Assembly: GCA_030630425.1 (NCBI GenBank) | Contig: DAOVNB010000018.1 | Location: 1 to 8,529 of the forward strand | DNA: 8,529 nt | Direction: 5' to 3' | DNA from: an archaeon | GTDB taxonomy: Archaea > EX4484-52 > B79-G9 | In this document: one piece after another, positions 1-4,670 of the stretch | Layout of the letters: each line of letters opens with the position of its first letter | Position numbering within the stretch: the first letter of the stretch is position 1 | The notes under the pieces: generated by a model | Database searches by the model: none | What the model was told of the DNA's origin: nothing | What the model saw: only the letters and a program-made list of their open reading frames with translations | Program-made: the position numbers and the translations under genes

Positions 1-217
1 CTTCAAGATCTTTTTGAACATCTTTTTTGCTGCTTTTTATAAGTATTGTGCCTGAGACCTTAAATATTTCATCACTTTTTGTATTTTTAAGATCCTCTGC
101 CGCTTTTTCAAATTCTGCAAGCTGTATCCGGTATTGTTCTTTCTGCATCATTATTGTCTGAAGCTGCTGCTGTAATTGCTGGTATTGTACCATAATTTCT
201 TCCTGTTGCTTTAACAT
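1..217 (-). CDS. pfdB: Prefoldin beta subunit, N-terminal part (cut by window edge)
   Basis: Prefoldin is the cytosolic jellyfish-shaped hexameric chaperone (two alpha, four beta subunits) that captures unfolded proteins and passes them to the thermosome. The 72 visible residues begin MLKQQEEIMVQYQQLQQQ. They form a glutamine-rich amphipathic helix (residues about 2-48), as expected for the first coiled-coil arm, followed by the beta-hairpin segment IFKVSGTILIKSSKKDVQKD (51-70), which is typical of beta subunits. Family members are about 110-120 residues, so roughly the C-terminal 40% lies left of base 1. The ATG at 217 has the site GAGGTG 8 nt upstream, which fixes the start. It is the last visible gene of the exosome/translation operon, 39 bp after pcc1, and prefoldin beta next to pcc1 and rpo12 is a familiar archaeal arrangement. 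The family call is firm; the missing end cannot be judged. Confidence 0.9.
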   Translation of the reverse strand, partial: MLKQQEEIMVQYQQLQQQLQTIMMQKEQYRIQLAEFEKAAEDLKNTKSDEIFKVSGTILIKSSKKDVQKDLE

Positions 218-225
218 AAAATATA

Positions 226-231
226 CACCTC
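226..231 (-). promoter_or_regulatory. Shine-Dalgarno site of pfdB
   Basis: GAGGTG on the minus strand, 8 nt before the ATG at 217. It complements the archaeal 16S 3' end (AUCACCUCC) and supports that start. Confidence 0.7.
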
Positions 232-256
232 GAAAATATATGGATATTAATTCTTT

Positions 257-484
257 TTAGATATTTAAAACCTTTTCTGCTGCACCCACAAGCCGCAATA
301 CTGAATTTATGGCCGCCCTCAATGCTGTTGTGTCTTTTGCTCTTATTTCTGCAACAAGGGTTTCAGACTCTATTTTAAGCGTTATTGTTGCTCTTTTTGT
401 GTTTGTGATATCGGGTCTTAAAGACGATAGTATGAGTTCTGCTGTTTTTTCGTCAAAATCAAATACAGTTCTGCTTTCAATCAT
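257..484 (-). CDS. pcc1: KEOPS complex subunit Pcc1
   Basis: Pcc1 is the small dimerising subunit of KEOPS, which with Kae1, Bud32 and Cgi121 makes the universal t6A37 modification of ANN-decoding tRNAs. The 75-residue protein has the usual length and pattern: a first strand (SRTVFDFD), a helix ending in LRPD, two further strands (TITLKIES, LVAEIRAKD), then a long helix beginning TALRAAINSVLRLV. The conserved elements are the Leu-Arg-Pro-(Asp/Glu) stretch and the Asp-Thr-x-Ala-Leu-Arg-Ala run. I chose the ATG at 484, which has TTGAT 3 nt upstream. An in-frame TTG at 496 would add MFDS and cannot be excluded. The start is 22 bp after the rpo12 stop, consistent with one operon. The short sequence makes family recognition less absolute than for its neighbours, but the gene order (rpo12-pcc1-pfdB) supports it strongly. 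Confidence 0.87.
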   Translation of the reverse strand: MIESRTVFDFDEKTAELILSSLRPDITNTKRATITLKIESETLVAEIRAKDTTALRAAINSVLRLVGAAEKVLNI

Positions 485-506
485 AGAATCAAACAAATGA
501 GATAAT

Positions 507-641
507 TTACCTGCAAAGTATTGTTTTTCTAATCTCGGGGGTTTCCTTGAAAAGTATTCTTCCTGAACATTTTGGGCAGGAAAGAGATGGATTTGCGTTT
601 TTAATTTCTATTCTTTTCTGGCAGTTGAGACAGACATACAT
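507..641 (-). CDS. rpo12: DNA-directed RNA polymerase subunit Rpo12 (RpoP)
   Basis: This is a 44-residue zinc-ribbon subunit of archaeal RNA polymerase, homologous to eukaryotic Rpb12/Rpc10, which helps hold the assembly platform together. The protein starts MYVCLNCQKRIEI and continues to the second knuckle CPKCSGRIL. The four zinc ligands form CxxC-(14)-CxxC (Cys4, Cys7, Cys22, Cys25), followed by the basic C-terminal tail ETPEIRKTILCR. Family members are about 45-50 residues, so it is full length. The ATG at 641 immediately follows the TAA (644-642) of eL43, and a strong ribosome-binding site (AGGAG, 655-651) lies inside the end of that gene, so translation is probably coupled. It is followed 22 bp later by pcc1. 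The gene is short and easily overlooked, but the motif pattern, start signal and conserved neighbourhood agree. Confidence 0.92.
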   Translation of the reverse strand: MYVCLNCQKRIEIKNANPSLSCPKCSGRILFKETPEIRKTILCR

Positions 642-1004
642 TTACTTCATCTCCTTTTGAACATCAGTTTGGTCTTCGGTTTGGTCTTTTGGGGTTTCAG
701 GGATTTTTTCCTGTTCTTCTACCTCAAGCATCTGTTTTTTTAAGTCCTCAAACTTGCCGGTTCTAAGCTGTTGTATAATCTTTGCAGAAGGCGTGTTTGG
801 CTGGTATGCTCCGCCCGCAATTTTTACATCACAGTTTTTACAAACCCAGATTCCTGCGGCCTTTCTTTTAAGTGTGTTTTTCATGCATTTAGGGCATTCA
901 TGCCTTGCACGGGATGTTTTTTCTATTTTGGATACCAATGTTCGTATTTTAACGCCGTATCGTTCCTTAAATCGTCCTGCAGATTTCACTTTTTTTGTTG
1001 CCAT
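642..1004 (-). CDS. rpl37ae: Large ribosomal subunit protein eL43 (L37Ae) with acidic C-terminal tail
   Basis: eL43 is a zinc-ribbon protein of the large ribosomal subunit, shared by archaea and eukaryotes. The basic N-terminus (MATKKVKSAGRFKERYG) leads into the family signature and a C4 zinc ribbon: Cys37, Cys40, Cys55 and Cys58 with a 14-residue middle (CPKC...CKNC). The family hallmark GIWVCKNC and then AGGAYQPNTP follow. The conserved part ends near residue 84; usual lengths are about 75-95. Residues 85-120 form an unusual extension rich in Glu, Asp and Gln (about 12 acidic against 6 lysines), with a repeated DQT motif encoded by a tandem 12-bp duplication. The ATG at 1004 has GTGAT 5 nt upstream. 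The gene lies 53 bp after rrp42, the largest gap inside the operon, with a possible internal promoter there. The family call is firm; the tail has no known role that I can name. Confidence 0.95.
   Translation of the reverse strand: MATKKVKSAGRFKERYGVKIRTLVSKIEKTSRARHECPKCMKNTLKRKAAGIWVCKNCDVKIAGGAYQPNTPSAKIIQQLRTGKFEDLKKQMLEVEEQEKIPETPKDQTEDQTDVQKEMK
651..655 (-). promoter_or_regulatory. Shine-Dalgarno site of rpo12, inside the eL43 gene
   Basis: AGGAG on the minus strand, 9 nt before the rpo12 ATG at 641. It sits within the last codons of eL43, so ribosomes finishing eL43 stop directly at the next start. Confidence 0.75.
664..687. repeat. Tandem 12-bp duplication in the eL43 tail
   Basis: Two adjacent copies of TC(A/G)GTTTGGTCT on the plus strand, at 664-675 and 676-687, with one mismatch. 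In the eL43 reading frame they encode the repeated Asp-Gln-Thr segment of the acidic tail. The length is a multiple of three, so the frame is kept. Confidence 0.8.
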
Positions 1005-1027
1005 AATATATCACGCATATTTATAAT

Positions 1028-1056
1028 TGTCTTAAACTTTAAAAAGCTGTCTTAAA
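1028..1056. repeat. Direct 9-bp repeats around a TATA-like box before eL43
   Basis: TGTCTTAAA occurs at 1028-1036 and again at 1048-1056 (plus strand), with starts 20 bp apart (about two helical turns). Read on the minus strand, the stretch between them contains CTTTTTAAAG (centred near 1040), which could be a TATA box about 36 nt before the eL43 ATG. This may be an internal promoter in the longest gap of the operon; direct evidence is lacking. Confidence 0.4.
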
Positions 1057-1057
1057 T

Positions 1058-1849
1058 TTATTTCTTTTTGCTTTTGAAATGCTTTTTTATAAGCTCATCT
1101 GTTTTTTTGCCTGCAATTTTGCATATCTCAACAATTTCCTCAACAGTAAAACCGCCCGGACCGCCTTTTTGCATAGAGCTTATGTTTCCGCTTTCATTTG
1201 TTGTGACTGTAAGGCGCGTATCAATCGCTTCTTCCTCGTCTGCGGTTGTGTCAATTATAAGCTTATTGCCGCATTTCATTACAGTTATTGGAAGTGCTAT
1301 TGTTGTCAGTGGAAGCGGTTTTTCTCTTTTGTTGTAATCGATTTTGTACTCTTTGTCAATTGTCGGCATTTTAGCGTCAAGTATTGCCGCCATTGCCGCT
1401 AACCCTGAAGCATCCATAAGATTGCCGTCATGGTTTATTACTACAATATCCATGAAAACTCTCCAGACTTTTTCGCCTTCAACAATGCAGAGTTTTTTAA
1501 AATCAATGACTTCTGCTTCCCGTATTCCGCGGTCTACAACGCGTCCAAGCTCTACTTCAACTTCGCCCGGCCTTCCTGCTTCAAATTCAGGAGCTGCCAG
1601 AGGCAAGAATTCAGCAGAACTTGTAAGGACACCCTTATCCTGAGAGTCCGGATATGGTTCCGCAAGATCCATTTTTATTCCTGCGATTACTTCTGTTTTG
1701 CCTAATTTTACTCTTGCAGAGCCTTCAGCATTTGCAGAAACGCCCCGCTCAATTGTTAATTCCCGCATTTCATCGAGTTTTCTATCATCGCCTCGAATAT
1801 TGCGTTTTATCTGGTTTACAATATAATCTTTTGTTAATTTTGCTGTCAT
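1058..1849 (-). CDS. rrp42: Exosome subunit Rrp42 (non-catalytic RNase PH-fold)
   Basis: Rrp42 alternates with Rrp41 in the hexameric ring of the archaeal exosome, which degrades and tails RNA 3' to 5' in the cytosol. Rrp42 lacks catalysis itself but shapes the active site and binds RNA. The 263-residue protein has the full RNase PH fold: the N-terminal signature RGDDRKLDEMR (19-29), GSARVKLGKTEVIAGIK (43-59), the Rrp42-type stretch EFEAGRPGEVEVELGRVVDRG (88-108), DASGLAAMAAILDAK (146-160) and the C-terminal domain with ADEEEAIDTRLTV (203-215). The Rrp41 catalytic aspartate pair is not in the expected setting, as usual for Rrp42. The ATG at 1849 is the start: it has AGGTGA 5 nt upstream. A GTG at 1858 would extend it by three residues, but that codon is part of the ribosome-binding site. 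The gene starts 14 bp after the rrp41 stop. Identification is firm. Confidence 0.96.
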   Translation of the reverse strand: MTAKLTKDYIVNQIKRNIRGDDRKLDEMRELTIERGVSANAEGSARVKLGKTEVIAGIKMDLAEPYPDSQDKGVLTSSAEFLPLAAPEFEAGRPGEVEVELGRVVDRGIREAEVIDFKKLCIVEGEKVWRVFMDIVVINHDGNLMDASGLAAMAAILDAKMPTIDKEYKIDYNKREKPLPLTTIALPITVMKCGNKLIIDTTADEEEAIDTRLTVTTNESGNISSMQKGGPGGFTVEEIVEICKIAGKKTDELIKKHFKSKKK

Positions 1850-1854
1850 TATAA

Positions 1855-1860
1855 TCACCT
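1855..1860 (-). promoter_or_regulatory. Shine-Dalgarno site of rrp42
   Basis: AGGTGA on the minus strand, 5 nt before the ATG at 1849. The upstream GTG (1858-1856) is part of this site, which argues against it as a start codon. Confidence 0.8.
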
Positions 1861-1863
1861 TAG

Positions 1864-2580
1864 TTATGCAGTGTTTGCATTATACTTTTCAATGAGTGCT
1901 TTTCCCTGTATTTTTTCTATATCCCTGCACCCTTTTTCTGTCATCCTGACGATTTTTTCTATCTCGTCAACTGATGCATCGCCGTCCATCTGAAGGAGTG
2001 TTATCTCTCCTGTTCTTGCAAGCATTGCAATCGGAAGGTCTATTGCGTCTGAGACATCTTCTTCTTCTTTTGTCAAGTCAAGCACAATGTTTCCTTCAAC
2101 ACGGCCTGCTGCAACTGAAGATATAAGCCCTCTCATAGGGATTCCCGCGTCTGCAAGTGCTACGGATGCTGCTGTTATGGCTGCAACTCTTGTCCCTGCA
2201 TCTGCCTGGATTATTTCCATGTCAATGTCAATAGCGCTTTTTGGGAATTCCTCCAAGAATATTACATTTTCCAAAGCTTCGGAAATAACTTTTGCGATTT
2301 CAACAGACCGTTTATCATAACCCGGTCTTTTCCTGTCGTAAACAGAAAATGGAATCATGTTGTATCTTACTTTAAGTATTGCTTTTTTTGAGTTTTCCAT
2401 ATGCCTTGGGTGCACTTTTTTTGGCCCATAGACTGCGGAAATAACTTTTGTGGTCCCGAATTCAACATAAGCTGAACCGTCTGCACGGTCTACAACGCCT
2501 GCTTTTATCTTTAAAGGCCTTATCTCATCAAGTTTTCGCCCGTCAGGCCTTATTCCTTTGTTGATTAGTTTTTCACTCAT
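1864..2580 (-). CDS. rrp41: Exosome catalytic subunit Rrp41
   Basis: Rrp41 is the phosphate-dependent 3'-5' exoribonuclease of the archaeal exosome; it releases nucleoside diphosphates and can run in reverse to add tails. The 238-residue protein shows the RNase PH features in order: RPDGRKLDEIRPLKI (11-25), GSAYVEFGTTKVISAVYGPK (35-54), the arginine-rich RNA-binding loop YDRKRPGYDKRSVEI (81-95), the phosphate-site motif ADAGTRVAAITAA (126-138) and the acidic catalytic segment DLTKEEEDVSDAIDLP (168-183), with Asp175 and Asp181 as the probable catalytic pair. So it should be active. Length matches the family (about 240-250). The ATG at 2580 has AGGTGA 5 nt upstream; a further upstream start is possible in frame but would read through the rrp4 end. 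It overlaps rrp4 by 8 bp (ATGAGTGA), which suggests translational coupling. Identification is firm. Confidence 0.97.
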   Translation of the reverse strand: MSEKLINKGIRPDGRKLDEIRPLKIKAGVVDRADGSAYVEFGTTKVISAVYGPKKVHPRHMENSKKAILKVRYNMIPFSVYDRKRPGYDKRSVEIAKVISEALENVIFLEEFPKSAIDIDMEIIQADAGTRVAAITAASVALADAGIPMRGLISSVAAGRVEGNIVLDLTKEEEDVSDAIDLPIAMLARTGEITLLQMDGDASVDEIEKIVRMTEKGCRDIEKIQGKALIEKYNANTA

Positions 2581-3358
2581 TAATATCACCTTGGCTTTTT
2601 TTAGGCAGTTTCTTGATTTCATTGTCAAGAAGTGCCTCTATCTTGTCTGTAAGCCCTGATTGTGTTGACCATTCGTCAACTTTTTTAATTGCTTTTGCAG
2701 CAACGCTTTCAAAATCGCCTTTTATCCATATTCTGCCGTTCTGCCCTACTGTTATGAAGCATTTTGTTTTGTCTTTTATCATGCCTATCATAGAGCCCTG
2801 CTTTCCTATAAGCCGCGGAACCTTGCTCGGGGTTATTTGTGTTAATAGGCCCCCTATAAGCTTTCTTGCCTTAGGGTCTTTGGTTCCTACATTTATGAAT
2901 TTTGTTGGGGTAACACCGGTTACAACGCACATTATGACCTCCCCTATTTGATAGTATTTTGTCAAATCGCCGTTTCTCTCAACGAATTCCCGAACATCGT
3001 TTGTAGACATAACCGAATCATACGGCCCTCCGATATCAACTGACCAGTTTGAAAAACCGACATCAGTTACTTCGCCTATCACACAATCCCGCACCTGCGG
3101 ATTATAGACGCCTGAAAGAGGTGTTACAGAAACAACACTCCCTCTTGTCTTTGCAATGCCTAATATTTTTGAGAAAACTTTGCTTCCTTCACGAAACGCA
3201 CCTGCGCCCGGAAGCACATCCATGCTGTCTACAAGCTCAAAGCCCGGATATACTATTTGCATGGCCTCTTTTTTTTCGCCGGCAGCTTTTGGTTCTGAAA
3301 CTGTTTTTGGATTATCTGCCGTATCTTCGACTTTTGTTTTTGTTATACTGTGAGTCAT
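2573..3358 (-). CDS. rrp4: Exosome RNA-binding cap subunit Rrp4
   Basis: Rrp4 sits as a trimeric cap on the Rrp41/Rrp42 ring and feeds RNA into the central channel. The 261 residues have the expected order: an N-terminal domain (about 35-84) with VLPGAGAFREGSKVFSKILG, an S1 domain (about 90-160) with VIGEVTDVGFSNWSVDIGGP, and a KH domain (about 168-232) with ITPSKVPRLIGKQGSMIGMI, where GKQG (185-188) is the GxxG loop. There is an extra N-terminus of about 32 residues, polar and charged, before the conserved region, and a short helical tail. The ATG at 3358 has AGGTGA 4 nt upstream. An internal ATG at 3262 would begin MQIVYPGFEL but has a poorly spaced site, so the longer form is preferred. 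It is the first gene of the operon; no SBDS or proteasome gene precedes it here. Csl4, the other cap protein, is not in the window. Confidence 0.95.
   Translation of the reverse strand: MTHSITKTKVEDTADNPKTVSEPKAAGEKKEAMQIVYPGFELVDSMDVLPGAGAFREGSKVFSKILGIAKTRGSVVSVTPLSGVYNPQVRDCVIGEVTDVGFSNWSVDIGGPYDSVMSTNDVREFVERNGDLTKYYQIGEVIMCVVTGVTPTKFINVGTKDPKARKLIGGLLTQITPSKVPRLIGKQGSMIGMIKDKTKCFITVGQNGRIWIKGDFESVAAKAIKKVDEWSTQSGLTDKIEALLDNEIKKLPKKSQGDINE
2586..2591 (-). promoter_or_regulatory. Shine-Dalgarno site of rrp41
   Basis: AGGTGA on the minus strand, 5 nt before the ATG at 2580 and inside the last codons of rrp4. It decides the rrp41 start in favour of 2580. The same element and spacing precede rrp42. 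Confidence 0.8.
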
Positions 3359-3362
3359 TTAT

Positions 3363-3368
3363 TCACCT
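3363..3368 (-). promoter_or_regulatory. Shine-Dalgarno site of rrp4
   Basis: AGGTGA on the minus strand, 4 nt before the ATG at 3358. It supports the longer Rrp4 with its extra N-terminus. Confidence 0.75.
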
Positions 3369-3380
3369 TTAATTATTTTT

Positions 3381-3398
3381 TAGAGATTTTAGAGATTT
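3381..3398. repeat. Tandem 9-bp repeat near the rrp4 transcription start
   Basis: TAGAGATTT is repeated exactly, head to tail, at 3381-3389 and 3390-3398. If the TATA candidate at 3415-3422 is used for rrp4, the predicted transcription start (about 3392) falls within this repeat. Confidence 0.6.
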
Positions 3399-3414
3399 AA
3401 GTATTATTTAGGAA

Positions 3415-3428
3415 TATTTAAGAAAAAA
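3415..3428 (-). promoter_or_regulatory. Candidate promoter of the exosome operon (BRE and TATA box)
   Basis: Read on the minus strand: a TTTTTTC tract, then CTTAAATA (3422-3415). The spacing predicts a transcription start near 3392 and a leader of about 30 nt that would include the rrp4 ribosome-binding site. A second AT-rich candidate (CTTAAATC, 3401-3394) is less well placed. The prediction rests on sequence pattern only. Confidence 0.4.
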
Positions 3429-3436
3429 ACCAATTT

Positions 3437-3464
3437 AACCGGTTATTGCTAACCTGTTATTGCT
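3437..3464. repeat. Tandem 14-bp repeat with palindrome in the divergent promoter region
   Basis: AACC(G/T)GTTATTGCT occurs twice head to tail, at 3437-3450 and 3451-3464, with one mismatch. The first copy contains the perfect palindrome TAACCGGTTA (3436-3445). The two copies can also pair as a hairpin (GGTTA 3441-3445 with TAACC 3450-3454); on the minus strand the loop is GCAA. It lies directly upstream of the candidate rrp4 promoter, where an archaeal activator or repressor could bind. A T-tract follows at 3464-3470. Confidence 0.65.
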
Positions 3465-3562
3465 TTTTTTTCTTCCATAAAAGGTTTTTTAAGTCTTTCT
3501 AGACTCAAGAAAAATATCCCTTAGTATCTCTTTTCTTTTCATCTTGTAAATAGGTGCATAAT

Positions 3563-3571
3563 TTTATAAAG
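3563..3571 (+). promoter_or_regulatory. Candidate TATA box for the hydrolase operon
   Basis: TTTATAAAG is the best TATA match on the plus strand in this 300-bp gap. It predicts a start near 3595 and a leader of about 70 nt before the ATG at 3667. A weaker candidate, CTAATATAATC (3624-3634), would give a much shorter leader. Confidence 0.4.
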
Positions 3572-3666
3572 GGATGGGATTGTGTTTAGTCAATAATAAT
3601 CGTGGTTAAAAGCACAACACAAACTAATATAATCTTTGGTTAACAAACAATGATTGTGATTTATTC

Positions 3667-4296
3667 ATGAATTCATTTGAATACAACGGCATTGAAATAA
3701 CATGGCTCGGGCATGCAAGCTTTAGGATAGAAAAAGACGGCTATGTAGTGTATATTGACCCATATGCGGGCGATAACTATACAAAAAAAGCAAACCTTAT
3801 TTTAGCAACACATGACCACTATGACCATTGCGACAGTGAAAAGATAAAAATGATAACTGATGAAAACACAAAAATGGTCTTGAACAAAGACTGCGCAAAA
3901 AATTACCCTAACGCAATTCCAATAACTGTTGGTGAAAAAAAAGAAGTTGATGGAATTGTGATTGAAGCGGTTCCGGCATATAACATAAATAAGCCATATC
4001 ATCCGAAAGATAAAGGGTTTACTGGTTTTATACTAACTATCGACGGCACAAGAATATATCATGCCGGAGACACAGATTTAATACCTGAAATGAATATGCT
4101 AAAAAATATCGATATCGCTTTTATGCCGATTGGCGGCACTTTTACAATGGATGAAATTGAGGCTGCAAAAGCCACAAATTTAATCAGGCCAAAAATCGTT
4201 GTTCCGATGCATTACAACACTGTAAAAGGGACTGAAAAAGACCCTAACAAATTTGCAGAAAAAGTGGATAAAGACATTGAAGTAAAAATTCTTTAA
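3667..4296 (+). CDS. UlaG-like metallo-beta-lactamase-fold hydrolase (UPF0173/COG2220 type)
   Basis: This 209-residue protein is a compact single-domain metallo-beta-lactamase-fold hydrolase. Visible landmarks are the N-terminal WLGHASFRIE (13-22) typical of the UlaG/UPF0173 branch, the metal-binding HxHxDH motif HDHYDH (49-54) with His49, His51, Asp53 and His54, the second-metal segment YHAGDTD (131-137) with His132 and Asp135, MPIGG (153-157), and the late histidine in VVPMHYNT (His182). All expected ligands are present, so it should be an active two-metal hydrolase. The substrate is not known for most of this branch and I do not assign one. There is no signal peptide, so it is cytosolic. 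It lacks a beta-CASP domain, so it is not an RNase of the CPSF type. The ATG at 3667 has GTGAT 6 nt upstream. It is divergent from rrp4 and probably shares an mRNA with the next gene. Confidence 0.93.
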   Translation: MNSFEYNGIEITWLGHASFRIEKDGYVVYIDPYAGDNYTKKANLILATHDHYDHCDSEKIKMITDENTKMVLNKDCAKNYPNAIPITVGEKKEVDGIVIEAVPAYNINKPYHPKDKGFTGFILTIDGTRIYHAGDTDLIPEMNMLKNIDIAFMPIGGTFTMDEIEAAKATNLIRPKIVVPMHYNTVKGTEKDPNKFAEKVDKDIEVKIL

Positions 4297-4304
4297 GTGA
4301 TACT

Positions 4305-4505
4305 ATGGACAAAATTACATTGGTTGCTATTCTTTTGATGCTTGTGACATTTGTCTTGATTTATTTTTCATATTATGAGAGCAGATATATCCAAACATTG
4401 TATGGTGTTATGTCACGAAAGAGGAATGCCAAAAAGCATGATTCCCAACCGGATATGTGGAATAAGAAAAAGAAAAAAAAGGCAATAAGCAATAATTCTT
4501 CTTAA
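4305..4505 (+). CDS. Small single-pass membrane protein of unknown function
   Basis: I do not recognise a family for this 66-residue protein. Residues about 4-23 (ITLVAILLMLVTFVLIYFSY) form one hydrophobic transmembrane helix close to the N-terminus. It is followed by a strongly basic, polar cytoplasmic-type tail with RKRNAKK and a run of six lysines (residues 54-59). Under the positive-inside rule the tail faces the cytosol, so this would be a membrane-tethered basic peptide; the tail could contact nucleic acid or ribosomes, but that is inference. It starts 8 bp after the hydrolase stop with GTGAT 3 nt upstream of the ATG, so co-transcription is likely. The good start signal, tight spacing and coherent membrane architecture argue that it is a real gene. 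Confidence 0.65.
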   Translation: MDKITLVAILLMLVTFVLIYFSYYESRYIQTLYGVMSRKRNAKKHDSQPDMWNKKKKKKAISNNSS

Positions 4506-4567
4506 TTAATTATCTATAAACCAAATACAAGGGACCCATAACCCGCTTCTGTTACGCAATGAAAACA

Positions 4568-4616
4568 CATATAAAAATAACAAGCAAAACAAAGAACCTG
4601 TTTTGTCATATATTGT
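4568..4616 (+). promoter_or_regulatory. Candidate promoter region of the surface-protein gene
   Basis: Two TATA-like elements are visible, CATATAAAAATA (4568-4579) and CATATATTG (4608-4616). The second would place the transcription start near 4638 and give a leader of about 30 nt before a GTG start at 4671. Between them lies an inverted repeat (CAAAACA 4585-4591 with TGTTTTG 4599-4605, 7-nt loop) that could be an operator or a weak hairpin. Confidence 0.35.
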
Positions 4617-4670
4617 AAGATTAAACATTTGTGGCAAATTGCATATTACGGCGTTCAGAGAATTGATTTT

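Larger units (their letters stand above)
3359..3666. other. Divergent non-coding region between rrp4 and the hydrolase gene
   Basis: About 308 bp, very AT-rich. I see no convincing gene on either strand. It contains the ribosome-binding sites and candidate promoters of both flanking operons, the tandem 9-bp and 14-bp repeats, and a weak hairpin (AGTCT 3492-3496 with AGACT 3501-3505). The stretch 3510-3660 has no clear further structure apart from the TATA candidates. A small RNA cannot be ruled out from sequence alone. Confidence 0.6.

Noticed and set aside
1344..1643. Long plus-strand frames opposite rrp42 and rrp41
   Set aside because: They lie wholly antisense to highly conserved genes, show no recognisable protein, and are explained as shadows of the coding strand.
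2581..2628. Longer Rrp41 start at 2628
   Set aside because: It would read 16 codons out of frame through the rrp4 end. The ATG at 2580 has a well-spaced AGGTGA and matches the family N-terminus.
3437..3464. Tandem 14-bp repeats as a CRISPR array
   Set aside because: There are only two copies, directly adjacent with no spacer, and no cas genes nearby.
3574..3609. Short upstream frame (ATG GGA TTG ... TAA, 11 codons) before the hydrolase
   Set aside because: It begins 3 bp after the best TATA box, so transcription would start downstream of its ATG; there is no ribosome-binding site.
3667..4296. Hydrolase as an RNA-processing nuclease working with the exosome
   Set aside because: It has the small UlaG-like form and lacks the beta-CASP region of CPSF/RNase J-type nucleases. 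Adjacency to rrp4 is divergent and does not imply shared function.
4506..4628. tRNA or small RNA gene in the gap before the surface-protein gene
   Set aside because: No cloverleaf, no GC-rich stems and no C/D-box pair are seen; the only structure is an AT-rich inverted repeat.
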